From the NCBI GenBank assembly GCA_017396865.1, contig JAFQKO010000090.1, positions 1 to 25,159 on the forward strand: 25,159 bases of DNA, written 5' to 3'. Positions 8,380 through 16,205 of the stretch are shown in pieces. Position 1 is the stretch's first letter. Every line of letters begins with the position of its first letter. The position numbers were made by a program, and so were the translations under genes. The DNA comes from Clostridia bacterium (lineage in GTDB: Bacteria > Bacillota_A > Clostridia > Oscillospirales > QAKW01). A model generated the notes under the pieces. It was not told where the DNA came from, ran no database searches, and was given only the letters and a program-made list of their open reading frames with translations.

Positions 8380-11004
8380 TTAATCTCCAAGTGTTTTAAG
8401 GATCTGCAGCACGTCGGCGAGGGTGGCTTCGCCATCGAAGGTGCAATCGGCGGTTTCGGCAAGGGCGGCACCGCTGTTGAGCGCCTGCAAAAGGGCAACG
8501 GCATCGGCGGAATCGACCGCCAGATCGCCGTTTGCATCGCCGAAGAGCAGGCTCTTTTGCTCGATGATGAGCGCCTTGCTCTCTGCCAGCTCCACGTTGG
8601 TTTTGGCGGTGGCGGCTCCCTCGCCCATGCTGCGGTCGAGGTTTTGGGAATCGGTATCGCCTTGGTTGGCGATGGCATAGCGGGTTGCGCCGCGGATGGC
8701 GCCGCCGTTGGTGCAGCCATCCACCGTACCCTCGTTGCGGGCAGTGATGCCCGCCGCATAGGCGGTGGAAGCGATCCACGCGGTATTGACGCAATCCTTG
8801 ACGGTGCCGCTGTTGACAGCGGTGATGCCTGCGGCGGTTACACCGAGCACGTAGCCCGAAACAGAGCAGCGCTCGATGGTGCCGAGGTTATATTCGGCGA
8901 TACCGCCCACCCGCTTGCCGCGGAGAACGGCATCCTGCAGCGCTACGTCTGCAACGGTGCCGAAGTTGGTCAGGATCAGGCCGTTGCCGCAGGTTGCCCC
9001 CGCAACGGTCAGCTTTTCAACGGTTGCACCTGCGGCCACCGCCTCAAAGAGGGGCACACGCAGGTTGGATACGGTGCAATACAGCCCGCTCAAAAAGCCG
9101 TCGAACCGCCCGCCCGATGCTTCGATTTCGGATGCATCGATATTGGCGGTAAGATAGAAGCGGCTGTTCTTCAGCGATTGGGTCTTGCTGAGGTTGAGCA
9201 GGGTTTGCAGCTCCTCGGCGGTGGCAATGGCATAGCTGCCGCTGCCGTTGAACGCAGCAATGGAGGGCAGGTCTACGTCGAGGGCGGGCGCATCGGCGAG
9301 CACGGGCTCGGAGATGGCGATCTTATCAAGGCTCCATTGGGTGCTGAGGTAGGCGGTGCGAACCTTGAGGAAGCTGCGCAGATATTCCACGTGCTCCTCG
9401 TAGGTATCGCCGGTATCGATATAGTTGGCGGTATCCACCGAGTTGATATTTTCCCAATAGGTGAAATTCATGGCTGCCGAGGGGGCGAGCATCTCATAAT
9501 ATTCATCGAAGGTGCGCAGAACGTTGCCCTCGGGCGCAGTCTCACCGTTGACGCAGCGCTCCAGCAGCGGCTTGAAGTTGGCTTCCCACTCGGCATAAAC
9601 GGCATTGAGGAAGCTTTCGTGGCGATAGAGCTCTTTGAAATAGAAGCAGTTTTTGGCACGCATTTTTTCGGGACCGGCGGTGCCGCTATAGTTACCCATG
9701 GAGTTATCGTAGTCCCAAACGGGGCCGCAATAGCCGACGGTGGACTCGGAATCGGAGGGCTTATAGAAATACTGGCTGGTGGAATCGGTATCGATGTTCT
9801 TGGTCAGCTCTTCGATGATATACTTTCTTGCCAGCGAGGAAAGCTCGAAATATTCGTAGTAGTATTTACCGGTGGTGGGGTTTTTGCCGTCTTCGGAAAA
9901 GATGGCATCTTCATATTCCTGGAAGTAGTTGGCAATATAGTCCACCTGCGCCTTGGAGGCATATTCCGGCTCTTTAATGACCACCGGCTTGCCGCGGGTG
10001 GTCACAAAGCCGCTGGCCTCGGCGGCGTAGCGGTCGGGATGATCCAGCTCTAAAAGGTAGCCGCCGGTGATATCCTCGGGGTTATTGGGGATGTCGTGAC
10101 CCTTGCGGCTGCCGGGGGTGGAGGCGCCGGCAGGGCCGAAGGTGGGATAATCCTCCAGATCCAGCTCGTTGACCTCTTGGGTGGTATCCTCTAAGTTATT
10201 GATCTCGATGCGGTCGTCGTTGATGTGCACCTTTTCGGTGAGCTGATAGGTGCCCCGATACTCGCCGTTGCAGTAGAGATCCACGTAGGTGGAAAGGCCG
10301 GACTCGGTTAAGCCCGCCTGATAGGCCAGATCATAGGCAACGGCATTGCGGATGAGGGAGCGCTCTAAGTAGTTGGCGAGCAGGATCCAGGTTTTATTCT
10401 TGCCTGCCGTACCCGTCAGGTCGGTCTTTTTATCCAGCTTGATCTGATAGGGCTTTTTGGGGCGGCCCCAGGTGGCGTTGCCGCGGCCCTTGATCTCGCC
10501 GAGGGTGTTATCATAGACCACTTCGCCCTCGGCATCCACCATCTTCATATAGCCGGATTCCTTATTGCCCTTCTTGGCATGGATATAGTTCATGTTGCCC
10601 GATTCGGTGGTGATATACATCGCGCCGATATTGGCCGACTGCATCACCGTAACGGGATAGGCTTCCCCATCCAGCATAACGGTATGCTTGCCGACGGTGA
10701 GGGCGGCGGTCTGCGCCCCGCCTTCAACGGCAACTCCGTCGACGGTGCAGCTCTCTGCGCCGTCCAACCAGAGCTGCAGCTTGGCCGCATCGCAGGCGGA
10801 GGGCAAAAAGAGATAGTAGGTGGCATCGGCCTCGTCGTACCACCACTTAATGGCGGAAACGGGACGCTCGCTCTCCAAGGTATTGCCCGCAATCGGGGAT
10901 ACCCAAAGGGCGGCCTCCTCGGCCGCATTGACGATCGGTACGCAACCGATCAGCAAAATCAGGGTAAGCAACAGGGAACAAATGCGTTGAAGTCGGTGTT
11001 TCAT
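8380..11004 (-). CDS. CotH kinase-like protein with GLUG repeats and C-terminal dockerin, 874 aa
   Basis: First gene of the two-gene minus-strand operon; GGAGG lies 6 bases before ATG at 11004. The CotH-like core (about 128-480) keeps RGNATW, KPYQIKLDKK, NYLERSLIRN, CNGEYRGTYQLTEK and WDYDNSMGN. A GLUG-type region (about 585-800) corresponds to the second GLUG region of the neighbour at 3845-8377, not the first. A dockerin ends the protein (822-874): the first calcium loop, GDANGDLAVDSAD, is canonical, the second, ADCTFDGEATLAD, has lost several acidic/Asn ligands. The N-terminus is ambiguous. It can be cleaved as a Sec signal near VNA-A (about residue 27), but LIGC at 18-21 fits a lipobox where the paralog at 1-2552 has LIGS. 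Kinase activity and target are inferred from the family, not shown. Confidence 0.92.
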   Translation of the reverse strand: MKHRLQRICSLLLTLILLIGCVPIVNAAEEAALWVSPIAGNTLESERPVSAIKWWYDEADATYYLFLPSACDAAKLQLWLDGAESCTVDGVAVEGGAQTAALTVGKHTVMLDGEAYPVTVMQSANIGAMYITTESGNMNYIHAKKGNKESGYMKMVDAEGEVVYDNTLGEIKGRGNATWGRPKKPYQIKLDKKTDLTGTAGKNKTWILLANYLERSLIRNAVAYDLAYQAGLTESGLSTYVDLYCNGEYRGTYQLTEKVHINDDRIEINNLEDTTQEVNELDLEDYPTFGPAGASTPGSRKGHDIPNNPEDITGGYLLELDHPDRYAAEASGFVTTRGKPVVIKEPEYASKAQVDYIANYFQEYEDAIFSEDGKNPTTGKYYYEYFELSSLARKYIIEELTKNIDTDSTSQYFYKPSDSESTVGYCGPVWDYDNSMGNYSGTAGPEKMRAKNCFYFKELYRHESFLNAVYAEWEANFKPLLERCVNGETAPEGNVLRTFDEYYEMLAPSAAMNFTYWENINSVDTANYIDTGDTYEEHVEYLRSFLKVRTAYLSTQWSLDKIAISEPVLADAPALDVDLPSIAAFNGSGSYAIATAEELQTLLNLSKTQSLKNSRFYLTANIDASEIEASGGRFDGFLSGLYCTVSNLRVPLFEAVAAGATVEKLTVAGATCGNGLILTNFGTVADVALQDAVLRGKRVGGIAEYNLGTIERCSVSGYVLGVTAAGITAVNSGTVKDCVNTAWIASTAYAAGITARNEGTVDGCTNGGAIRGATRYAIANQGDTDSQNLDRSMGEGAATAKTNVELAESKALIIEQKSLLFGDANGDLAVDSADAVALLQALNSGAALAETADCTFDGEATLADVLQILKTLGD

Positions 11005-11039
11005 GTAGAGCCTCCTTGAAATTATATTTATACATCATA

Positions 11040-11067
11040 ATTATAGCATGAATATAAAGTTCAATAA
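11040..11067 (-). promoter_or_regulatory. Extended -10 promoter of the two-gene CotH operon
   Basis: On the minus strand TATAAT (11045-11040) is preceded by TGC; the -35 position (11067-11062) reads TTATTG with a 16-bp spacer. The layout matches the promoter at 2589-2616 base for base in spacing. Confidence 0.7.
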
Positions 11068-11071
11068 AATA

Positions 11072-11100
11072 ACGAAATGCTTACAAAAAGCAACACAATG
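11072..11100 (-). promoter_or_regulatory. Shared CotH-promoter element (copy 2)
   Basis: Minus strand blocks CATTGTGTT, TTTTGTA and ATTTCGT at the same spacing as copy 1 (2621-2649). Its outer end forms the left arm of the inverted repeat at 11090-11151. Confidence 0.55.
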
Positions 11101-11151
11101 TGAACAATCGCTGTGAGGAGGCGGAGACGAGATGTGTTCACATTGTGTTGC
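11090..11151. repeat. Perfect 17-bp inverted repeat between divergent CotH genes
   Basis: Arms 11090-11106 and 11135-11151 are exact reverse complements (GCAACACAATGTGAACA on the plus strand), separated by 28 bases. There is no T run and the loop is long, so this reads as a paired operator between two outward promoters rather than a terminator. Each arm sits roughly 20-23 bp upstream of its -35 hexamer. Confidence 0.75.
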
Positions 11152-11168
11152 ATATTGTCTTTATTTCG
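11141..11168 (+). promoter_or_regulatory. Shared CotH-promoter element (copy 3)
   Basis: Plus strand CATTGTGTT, TTGT and ATTTCG at offsets 0, 14 and 22, the same offsets as copies 1 and 2. It lies just upstream of the -35 of the lipoprotein gene at 11284. Confidence 0.5.
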
Positions 11169-11171
11169 GCA

Positions 11172-11200
11172 TTGCTTGCGTTGTTGAACCGTGGTATAAT
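11172..11200 (+). promoter_or_regulatory. Promoter of the CotH lipoprotein gene
   Basis: TTGCTT (11172-11177), 17-bp spacer ending in TGG, TATAAT (11195-11200). The leader to ATG at 11284 is about 77 bases and shows no clear structure. Confidence 0.75.
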
Positions 11201-11283
11201 CAAAATAGGTAGGGTATTATATCGACAAATAGTAGAATTTATATCAAAACAAACGCATTGTATAGATGCTGAGGAGGGTTTTT

Positions 11284-13131
11284 ATGAAAAATCCATTTCG
11301 TAACGGGATAGCGCTGCTGCTGGCAATCGTTTTGCTGGCAGGGATCCCCGCCTGCAGCTCGGCGCAGGACAGCGACCGCAACGCCGCCTCTGCCACGCCC
11401 GAGATGGGCAAGCCCGAGCCGCAGCCCGAGGCGCCCAAGAAGCCATTAATTATCGGAGACGAGGTAACAGATCCCAGCTCGAACCCACCCGCAGACATCG
11501 GCGGCTACGAAGAAACCCCCGACGTATGGGAGGGGCCTGCAACGGTTTGGCTCTCTGCCTATGATAAAAGCGCAACCCACCGCCCCATTTCGGCGGTGAA
11601 GTGGTGGCAGGATAAGGAGGCGGATTGCTATTATCTCTTTTTGCCCTCCTCCTTTGCCAAGGGGGATCTGCAGCTTTGGTTCCAAGGGGATGCCGCCTGC
11701 TCCATCGATGCGGTTGCCTATACCAACGGCGCCGCGGTTAAGAGCCTTGCCGACGGCGATCATATTCTGGAGCTGGGCGGGACGAGCTATACGGTCAAGG
11801 TGATGCGCTCTGCCAAGATCGGCGCGATGTATATCAACACCGAATCGGGCAGCATGGACTACATCCATAAGGTTAAGGGCAACAAGGAGAGCGGGCAGAT
11901 GCTGATGGAGGATGCCAACGGCAAAATCCTCTATAACGATGCCCTTTCCGAGATCAAGGGGCGGGGCAACGCCACCTGGAAGCGAGCCAAAAAGGGCTAT
12001 CAGATCAAGCTGGATCAGAAAACGGCGCTGGTTGGCAATGCGGGCAAGGCCAAGACCTGGATTTTGCTGGCCAACTACTTGGAGCGCACGCTGTTTCGCA
12101 ACACCCTTGCCTACGACCTTGCCTATCAGGCGGGGCTGACCGAATCGAGCCTTTCCACCTACGTGGATCTTTACTGCAACGGCGAGTATCGGGGCACCTA
12201 TCAGCTCACCGAGAAGGTGCAGATCAATGAAAATCGGGTGGATATTCAGGATCTGGAGAAGGCGACCGAGGCGGTCAACGATCAGGCGCTTGACAGCTAT
12301 CCCACCTTCGGCCCCGCAGGCGGAAAAAAGGCGGGCAACCGCAAGGGGTATAAGATCCCCAATGACCCCGCCGACATTACGGGCGGCTACCTCTTGGAGC
12401 TGGACTATGCCGACCGCTATAAGGAGGAGCCCAGCGGGTTTGTGACCGACCGCGGGCAGGCGGTGGTGATCAAGGAGCCGGAATGTGCCTCCCGCGCGCA
12501 GGTGGACTACATCGCAAACTATTTTCAGGAGTTTGAGGACGCCTGCTTCGCCGAGGACGGCAAGTGCCCCTCCACCGGCAAGTATTATTATGAGTATTTC
12601 GATCTCACCTCGCTGGCGCGAAAATACATCGTGGAGGAGATCACCAAAAATATCGATACCGACGTAACCAGCCAATTTTTCTATAAGCCCTCGGATAAGG
12701 AATCGAAGGTGGGCTATTGCGGGCCTGTTTGGGATTATGATAATGCGATGGGCAATTATTCTGCGGGAGACTCCACCGACGGCGACGGAATCTATGCCGC
12801 CAAGCGTAAAAAGTATATTACACGGCAGCTTTATCAAAAGGAAACCTTCCTGCAGACGGTGAAGAGCGAATGGGCGAAAACCTTCAAGCCGCTGCTCACC
12901 ACCTGCGCCACCAAAAACAGCTCCCCTGCGGGGAGCGTGCTGAAAACCGTTCATGAATACGAAAAAATGCTCACCGCCTCGGCGGCCATGAACTTTACCC
13001 GATGGGATAACATCGATACGGTGGATAAGGATGCCTATAACGATACCGGCTCCACCTATCGGGAGCACGTTGACTTTTTGAAAAGCTTTTTGCAGGAGAG
13101 ATTGGAATTTTTAAGCGAGGAATGGCGCTGA
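11284..13131 (+). CDS. CotH kinase-like lipoprotein without dockerin, 615 aa
   Basis: Start chosen at ATG 11284 because GAGGAGGG lies 5 bases before it; an in-frame ATG at 11266 lies upstream of that ribosome site. Residues 1-24 form a lipoprotein signal with IPAC as lipobox (Cys24; Pro at -2 is less usual), followed by a Pro/Glu-rich linker (about 30-85). The CotH-like core (about 180-540) has RGNATW 227-232, NYLERTLFRN, CNGEYRGTYQLTEK 298-311, GGYLLELD and WDYDNAMGN 483-491. The chain stops where the paralogs continue into GLUG repeats and dockerin. It is therefore predicted to sit on the outer face of the membrane, while its divergent paralogs are built for a cohesin scaffold. A terminator follows directly. 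Family membership is clear; substrate and activity are unknown. Confidence 0.92.
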   Translation: MKNPFRNGIALLLAIVLLAGIPACSSAQDSDRNAASATPEMGKPEPQPEAPKKPLIIGDEVTDPSSNPPADIGGYEETPDVWEGPATVWLSAYDKSATHRPISAVKWWQDKEADCYYLFLPSSFAKGDLQLWFQGDAACSIDAVAYTNGAAVKSLADGDHILELGGTSYTVKVMRSAKIGAMYINTESGSMDYIHKVKGNKESGQMLMEDANGKILYNDALSEIKGRGNATWKRAKKGYQIKLDQKTALVGNAGKAKTWILLANYLERTLFRNTLAYDLAYQAGLTESSLSTYVDLYCNGEYRGTYQLTEKVQINENRVDIQDLEKATEAVNDQALDSYPTFGPAGGKKAGNRKGYKIPNDPADITGGYLLELDYADRYKEEPSGFVTDRGQAVVIKEPECASRAQVDYIANYFQEFEDACFAEDGKCPSTGKYYYEYFDLTSLARKYIVEEITKNIDTDVTSQFFYKPSDKESKVGYCGPVWDYDNAMGNYSAGDSTDGDGIYAAKRKKYITRQLYQKETFLQTVKSEWAKTFKPLLTTCATKNSSPAGSVLKTVHEYEKMLTASAAMNFTRWDNIDTVDKDAYNDTGSTYREHVDFLKSFLQERLEFLSEEWR

Positions 13132-13165
13132 AAAACCGCTCAAGGCTAATGCCTTGAGCGGTTTT
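13132..13165 (+). terminator. Terminator of the CotH lipoprotein gene
   Basis: Arms AAAACCGCTCAAGGC (13132-13146) and its exact complement (13151-13165), 4-base loop, followed by CGTTT. It begins at the base after the stop codon. Confidence 0.85.
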
Positions 13166-13179
13166 CGTTTACAATAAAA

Positions 13180-13207
13180 AGCACGGTACGCTGTTGCGTA
13201 CCGTGCT
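13180..13207 (-). terminator. Terminator of the soj-spo0J-rnhA-lipoprotein operon
   Basis: Perfect 12-bp arms (13180-13191, 13196-13207) with a 4-base loop; on the minus strand it ends in GCTTTTTATTG. It lies 7 bases past the stop at 13215 and faces the plus-strand terminator at 13132-13165, as expected between convergent genes. Confidence 0.85.
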
Positions 13208-13214
13208 CGCGGGT

Positions 13215-14780
13215 TTAATAGTTCTGATTATATTTTGCCACGGTGCCGAGCAGCTTGGTGCGAATTTTTTCATATTCGGCGGCCATATCCACCTTCTCGT
13301 CGGTCAGGCCGGAGAGGTAGGCATCGGCGATGGCTTCGATGGATGCATCATAGAAGATGAGGCTGCCGTTGCCCTCGGCGAGGGCAAGGTAGTCGGCATA
13401 GGCGGCGGCATCGAGGTCCAGCGCCTTGAAATCGGCGGCGAGGGCCTCGGCATAGCGGTTACACCAAAGCTCGGCGAAGGTGAGGGCGGCGAGGTCGGCG
13501 GCCTGCTCCTCCCGATACTTCGGCAGGGCCAGGAAGTTGCCGCAATAGGTAACGGTGCTCTCCTGCTCCTCTCCGAGGATGGGGAGCGGTGCGAAGGAAT
13601 AGCTGCCCTTGCCTGCGGCGGGGATGGAGGAATAGGTCATTGCCACCGTTTCGTCGGCGAAGGTGTAGGTGGTGTTCTTGGCGGGCTTGAAGGGAGTCAG
13701 CGCGCCGTTCAGCTCCCGAAGCTGTCCCCAAACGATCTGGGTGACCTGTGCATGGATGTTGCTGTCCAGCTTACCGTCGAGGAGGGTGAGCGGGCTTCTG
13801 CCGCTGAGGGTTGCCCAAGGCAGGGCGGTTTCCATCAGCAGCGGCATGACCTTTTTGGCCAGCGCATTGGTATGCACCTTGGTATAGGCCTCGGCGTTCC
13901 ATTGATTGTTTTTATAGAGGGCGTTGGGATCGAGCTTTTCCGGCATCAGATCGAGGTGATACCAAAGGGCTTCGATATTGCCGATCGGAGCAAAGAGGGT
14001 ATCGTTGCTTTGGGAGAGCACTGCGCGGCTGATGCCGTTGGGGGTGGCTGCTGCGTTGAGGTACTTCGAAGCCGAGCGGCAGAGGGTCATGCCCGATGCC
14101 AGCTCCTCCTTCCGCAGGCTGACCAGCGAAAGCTCTTGGCCTGCATTCAGCGCGATCCGCTGCGCCTTCAGCGAGGAGGCATTGGTCTTACGCACCAGCT
14201 TGAGGGTGAAGTCGTTTTCTTTGGCGAGCTCCTTCATCCAATCCCACTCCGAAACCAGCACACCCTTTTCGTTCAGGTAGTGGAAGGAGGGGGCGTCCCC
14301 TGCCGTATAGAGGGTAAGGGTACGCTTTTTCAGGGTCTTAAGGCCGCCGCCCTTCACCAGATCGCTCAGGGCGATGGAGGAGGCGGTGGTTTTGGAGAGG
14401 GAGCCGTTCTTCAGCACCAGCGGATGCTTGGCGAAGGTGCGCTCGGGCGCAACCACCTCGGGGGCGGGCGCTTCTGCTTCGGGCTGCTCGACCTCGGGCT
14501 GCTCGACCTCGGCCGTTTCGGTCTCGGGCGTTTCGGTCTCGGGCGTTTCGGTCTCGGGCGTAGCCTCAGGCTTTCCGCTGCCGATCTGCACCGTCTGGCC
14601 GCCCGTTCCTGCGGTGGAGTCCTGCGGCTCCTCCTTCTCCTGCTCGGGCTTCTCCAGCTCCACAGACTCGGTGGCGCCGGGCTTGGTGACAACCGTTGGA
14701 TAGGTGACGGTTTCTTGCTTGCAGGCAGGCACGCTGAACAGCAGCATGCCGCATAAAAAGATCGTAAGGATTTTTTTCAT
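13215..14780 (-). CDS. Lipoprotein resembling an extracellular solute-binding protein, 521 aa
   Basis: Start at ATG 14780; the frame is open further up but would run into rnhA. Residues 1-20 form a lipoprotein signal (VPAC, Cys20). Residues about 25-110 are low-complexity and acidic, with repeated PETET and EQPE units, probably a flexible tether from the membrane. The remaining 400 residues have the look of an ABC-type family 1 solute-binding protein: an LTLYTAGD strand near the start of the domain, NGISRAVLSQ, SFAPLPILGEE, and a C-terminal helical part. I recognise no strong diagnostic motif, and no permease or ATPase gene is near. It is the last gene of the minus-strand operon after rnhA (38-bp gap). 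A sensor or scaffold role is equally possible. Assignment to the fold is moderate, to a substrate none. Confidence 0.75.
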   Translation of the reverse strand: MKKILTIFLCGMLLFSVPACKQETVTYPTVVTKPGATESVELEKPEQEKEEPQDSTAGTGGQTVQIGSGKPEATPETETPETETPETETAEVEQPEVEQPEAEAPAPEVVAPERTFAKHPLVLKNGSLSKTTASSIALSDLVKGGGLKTLKKRTLTLYTAGDAPSFHYLNEKGVLVSEWDWMKELAKENDFTLKLVRKTNASSLKAQRIALNAGQELSLVSLRKEELASGMTLCRSASKYLNAAATPNGISRAVLSQSNDTLFAPIGNIEALWYHLDLMPEKLDPNALYKNNQWNAEAYTKVHTNALAKKVMPLLMETALPWATLSGRSPLTLLDGKLDSNIHAQVTQIVWGQLRELNGALTPFKPAKNTTYTFADETVAMTYSSIPAAGKGSYSFAPLPILGEEQESTVTYCGNFLALPKYREEQAADLAALTFAELWCNRYAEALAADFKALDLDAAAYADYLALAEGNGSLIFYDASIEAIADAYLSGLTDEKVDMAAEYEKIRTKLLGTVAKYNQNY

Positions 14781-14818
14781 GGAAAAGATGCATCCTTTCT
14801 TTTGGGTAAATGTGATGA

Positions 14819-15256
14819 TTATTTGATGGATAGATAAGCGTTGACTGCCAAGCGGTCGCAGCGCTCGTTTTCGGGGTGGCCCGCATGGCCCTTGATCCAT
14901 TGCACCGTTACCTGATGGCGGCGGAGCTGGGCGAGCATTCGCTCCCAGAGGTCCACGTTGAGGGCGGGCTTTTTATCGGCCTTGCGCCAGCCCTTTTGCT
15001 CCCATTGAAAGACCCAGCCTTGGTTGATGCTCTCGCAGAGATATTTGGAGTCGCTGATCAGCGTGACGCTGCAGGGCTCCTTCAGCAGCTCCAGCCCGTT
15101 GATGGCGGCGAGCAGCTCCATGCGGTTGTTGGTGGTTTGCGGCTCAGCGCCGCTGAGCTCCTTTTCATGCCCCTGATAAACGAGGATGGTGCCCCAGCCG
15201 CCGGGGCCGGGATTGCCGCTGCAGGCGCCGTCGGAATAGATATAAACCTGCTTCAT
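14819..15256 (-). CDS. rnhA: Ribonuclease HI, 145 aa
   Basis: Hydrolyses the RNA strand of RNA-DNA hybrids (R-loops, lagging-strand primers) in the cytoplasm. All catalytic residues of the family are present: D9 ([15 protein letters not shown]), E47 (NNRMELLAA), D69 (SDSKYL), H124 and D134 ([15 protein letters not shown]). The basic-handle segment with [17 protein letters not shown] is kept, as in the E. coli-type enzyme, and the length is normal. Start at 15256 is set by the fold; the frame is open upstream but that part overlaps the preceding gene out of phase. Only 4 bases separate it from the stop of the upstream membrane-protein gene and no clear ribosome site is seen, so translation probably depends on coupling. 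Confidence 0.95.
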   Translation of the reverse strand: MKQVYIYSDGACSGNPGPGGWGTILVYQGHEKELSGAEPQTTNNRMELLAAINGLELLKEPCSVTLISDSKYLCESINQGWVFQWEQKGWRKADKKPALNVDLWERMLAQLRRHQVTVQWIKGHAGHPENERCDRLAVNAYLSIK

Positions 15257-15260
15257 CGTC

Positions 15261-16205
15261 TTAGACGTCGAGGGATTCGTCGGACTCTTCTTCCGTTTCT
15301 TCGCCCTCGGCGGACGCTTCCTCTTCAGGCTCCTCGGGGGTGAGGTCGATGCCCAGCTTATCGGCCAGATTTTCGTAATACTGCTGCTTGGAGGGCGAAA
15401 GCTTCTCGGCGTCGATGGCATAGAACAGCTGGGTTGCCAGATCATACTCGCCGTTGACGTAGGCATTGAGGGCGGCGGTGAGGCAATCGTCCTGCTCCAT
15501 CAGATCGCCCGCACCGTTGATCAACTGTTCATCGTTGACGGTGGTTTCGGTCAGCAGCTCGTTGCTGGCGGAAAGGGCGGCGTTGGAGGTTTTCAGCGAA
15601 TCGTTTTGGCTTTGGATGTTTTGCAGCGTCGATTGGCCGAAATCCACCTGATTGTTCTCGGACATCTGCTTGTGGATGCGATAGGAGATCATATAGCTGC
15701 CTGCGATCAGGCCTGCGATCACCACCACAAATACGGTGGTATAGATCGCAAGGAACTTAATATCCTTCTTCTTTTCGGGAACCTCCTCTGCGGGTGCTTC
15801 CTCCGCGGGTGCTTCCTCGGCAGGAGCTTCCTCGGCAGGAGCTTCCTCGGCGGGAGCTTCCTCGGCGGGCGCCTCCTCGACGGCCTCTTTGGCCTTCTTG
15901 CGCTTCTTTTTCTTCTCTTTTTTAGGCTTTTCCTCGGGGATTTCCTCCTCGACGGGCGCCTCGGCCTTCTCTGCCTTTTTCTCTTTCTTTTTCTTTTCCT
16001 TGGGCTCCTCGATGGGTGCTTCGGCGGCGGGTGCTTCGACCGTTTCCGGTTCTGCGACCGTTTCCGGCTCTGCGGCGGCTTCGGGTGCGGGGGCTTCGGG
16101 CGCGGGGGTCTCCTCGGCCTTGGGTTCTTCCTTCTTGGGGGCTTCGACGGTCAAGCCGGCGGCCTCCCAAATTTCATCCAACAAGGATTTTTCTTCTTTA
16201 TTCAT
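15261..16205 (-). CDS. EAP/lysine-rich single-pass membrane protein coupled to parB, 314 aa
   Basis: Family not recognised. The N-terminal 147 residues are disordered and low-complexity: alternating Pro/Ala/Glu-rich and Lys-rich blocks, ending in a run of EEAPA repeats (about 110-141). One transmembrane helix spans about 151-174, preceded by EKKKDIK, which suggests the N-terminus is cytoplasmic. Outside follow a probable coiled coil (about 188-225, rich in Asn/Ser/Gln/Leu), a small helical part with [15 protein letters not shown] that could be TPR-like, and an acidic tail. Its ATG overlaps the parB stop in ATGA (16202-16205), so both are translated together. The layout would suit a membrane anchor that reaches the nucleoid with a charged tail, but that is inference. 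Confidence 0.85.
   Translation of the reverse strand: MNKEEKSLLDEIWEAAGLTVEAPKKEEPKAEETPAPEAPAPEAAAEPETVAEPETVEAPAAEAPIEEPKEKKKKEKKAEKAEAPVEEEIPEEKPKKEKKKKRKKAKEAVEEAPAEEAPAEEAPAEEAPAEEAPAEEAPAEEVPEKKKDIKFLAIYTTVFVVVIAGLIAGSYMISYRIHKQMSENNQVDFGQSTLQNIQSQNDSLKTSNAALSASNELLTETTVNDEQLINGAGDLMEQDDCLTAALNAYVNGEYDLATQLFYAIDAEKLSPSKQQYYENLADKLGIDLTPEEPEEEASAEGEETEEESDESLDV
15783..15878 (-). repeat. In-frame 15-bp repeats encoding EEAPA
   Basis: About six to seven copies of a 15-bp unit (GCTTCCTCGGCAGGA-like on the plus strand) within the membrane-protein gene. Copy number could vary between strains without breaking the frame. Confidence 0.8.

Noticed and set aside
5519..8383. 954-residue plus-strand frame opposite the CotH-dockerin gene (and the 498-, 540- and 447-residue antisense frames opposite its paralogs)
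   Set aside because: They mirror a GC-rich coding strand; no ribosome site, no signal or domain, while the other strand encodes clear domains.
11090..11151. Inverted repeat read as a transcription terminator
   Set aside because: The loop is 28 bases, there is no T run, and it lies between two divergent promoters.
11266..11283. Alternative earlier start of the CotH lipoprotein
   Set aside because: It precedes the GAGGAGGG ribosome site, which serves ATG 11284, where a proper lipoprotein signal begins.
13194..14756. 520-residue plus-strand frame opposite the lipoprotein
   Set aside because: Glycine-rich mirror of the minus-strand gene without ribosome site, and the terminator pair at 13132-13207 fits minus-strand transcription here.
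14781..14900. Earlier start for the solute-binding-like lipoprotein
   Set aside because: The added residues would overlap rnhA and put 40 residues before the lipoprotein signal.
15257..15466. N-terminal extension of RNase HI
   Set aside because: It overlaps the upstream membrane-protein gene out of phase and has low-complexity Pro/Ser/Lys content; the fold begins at 15256.
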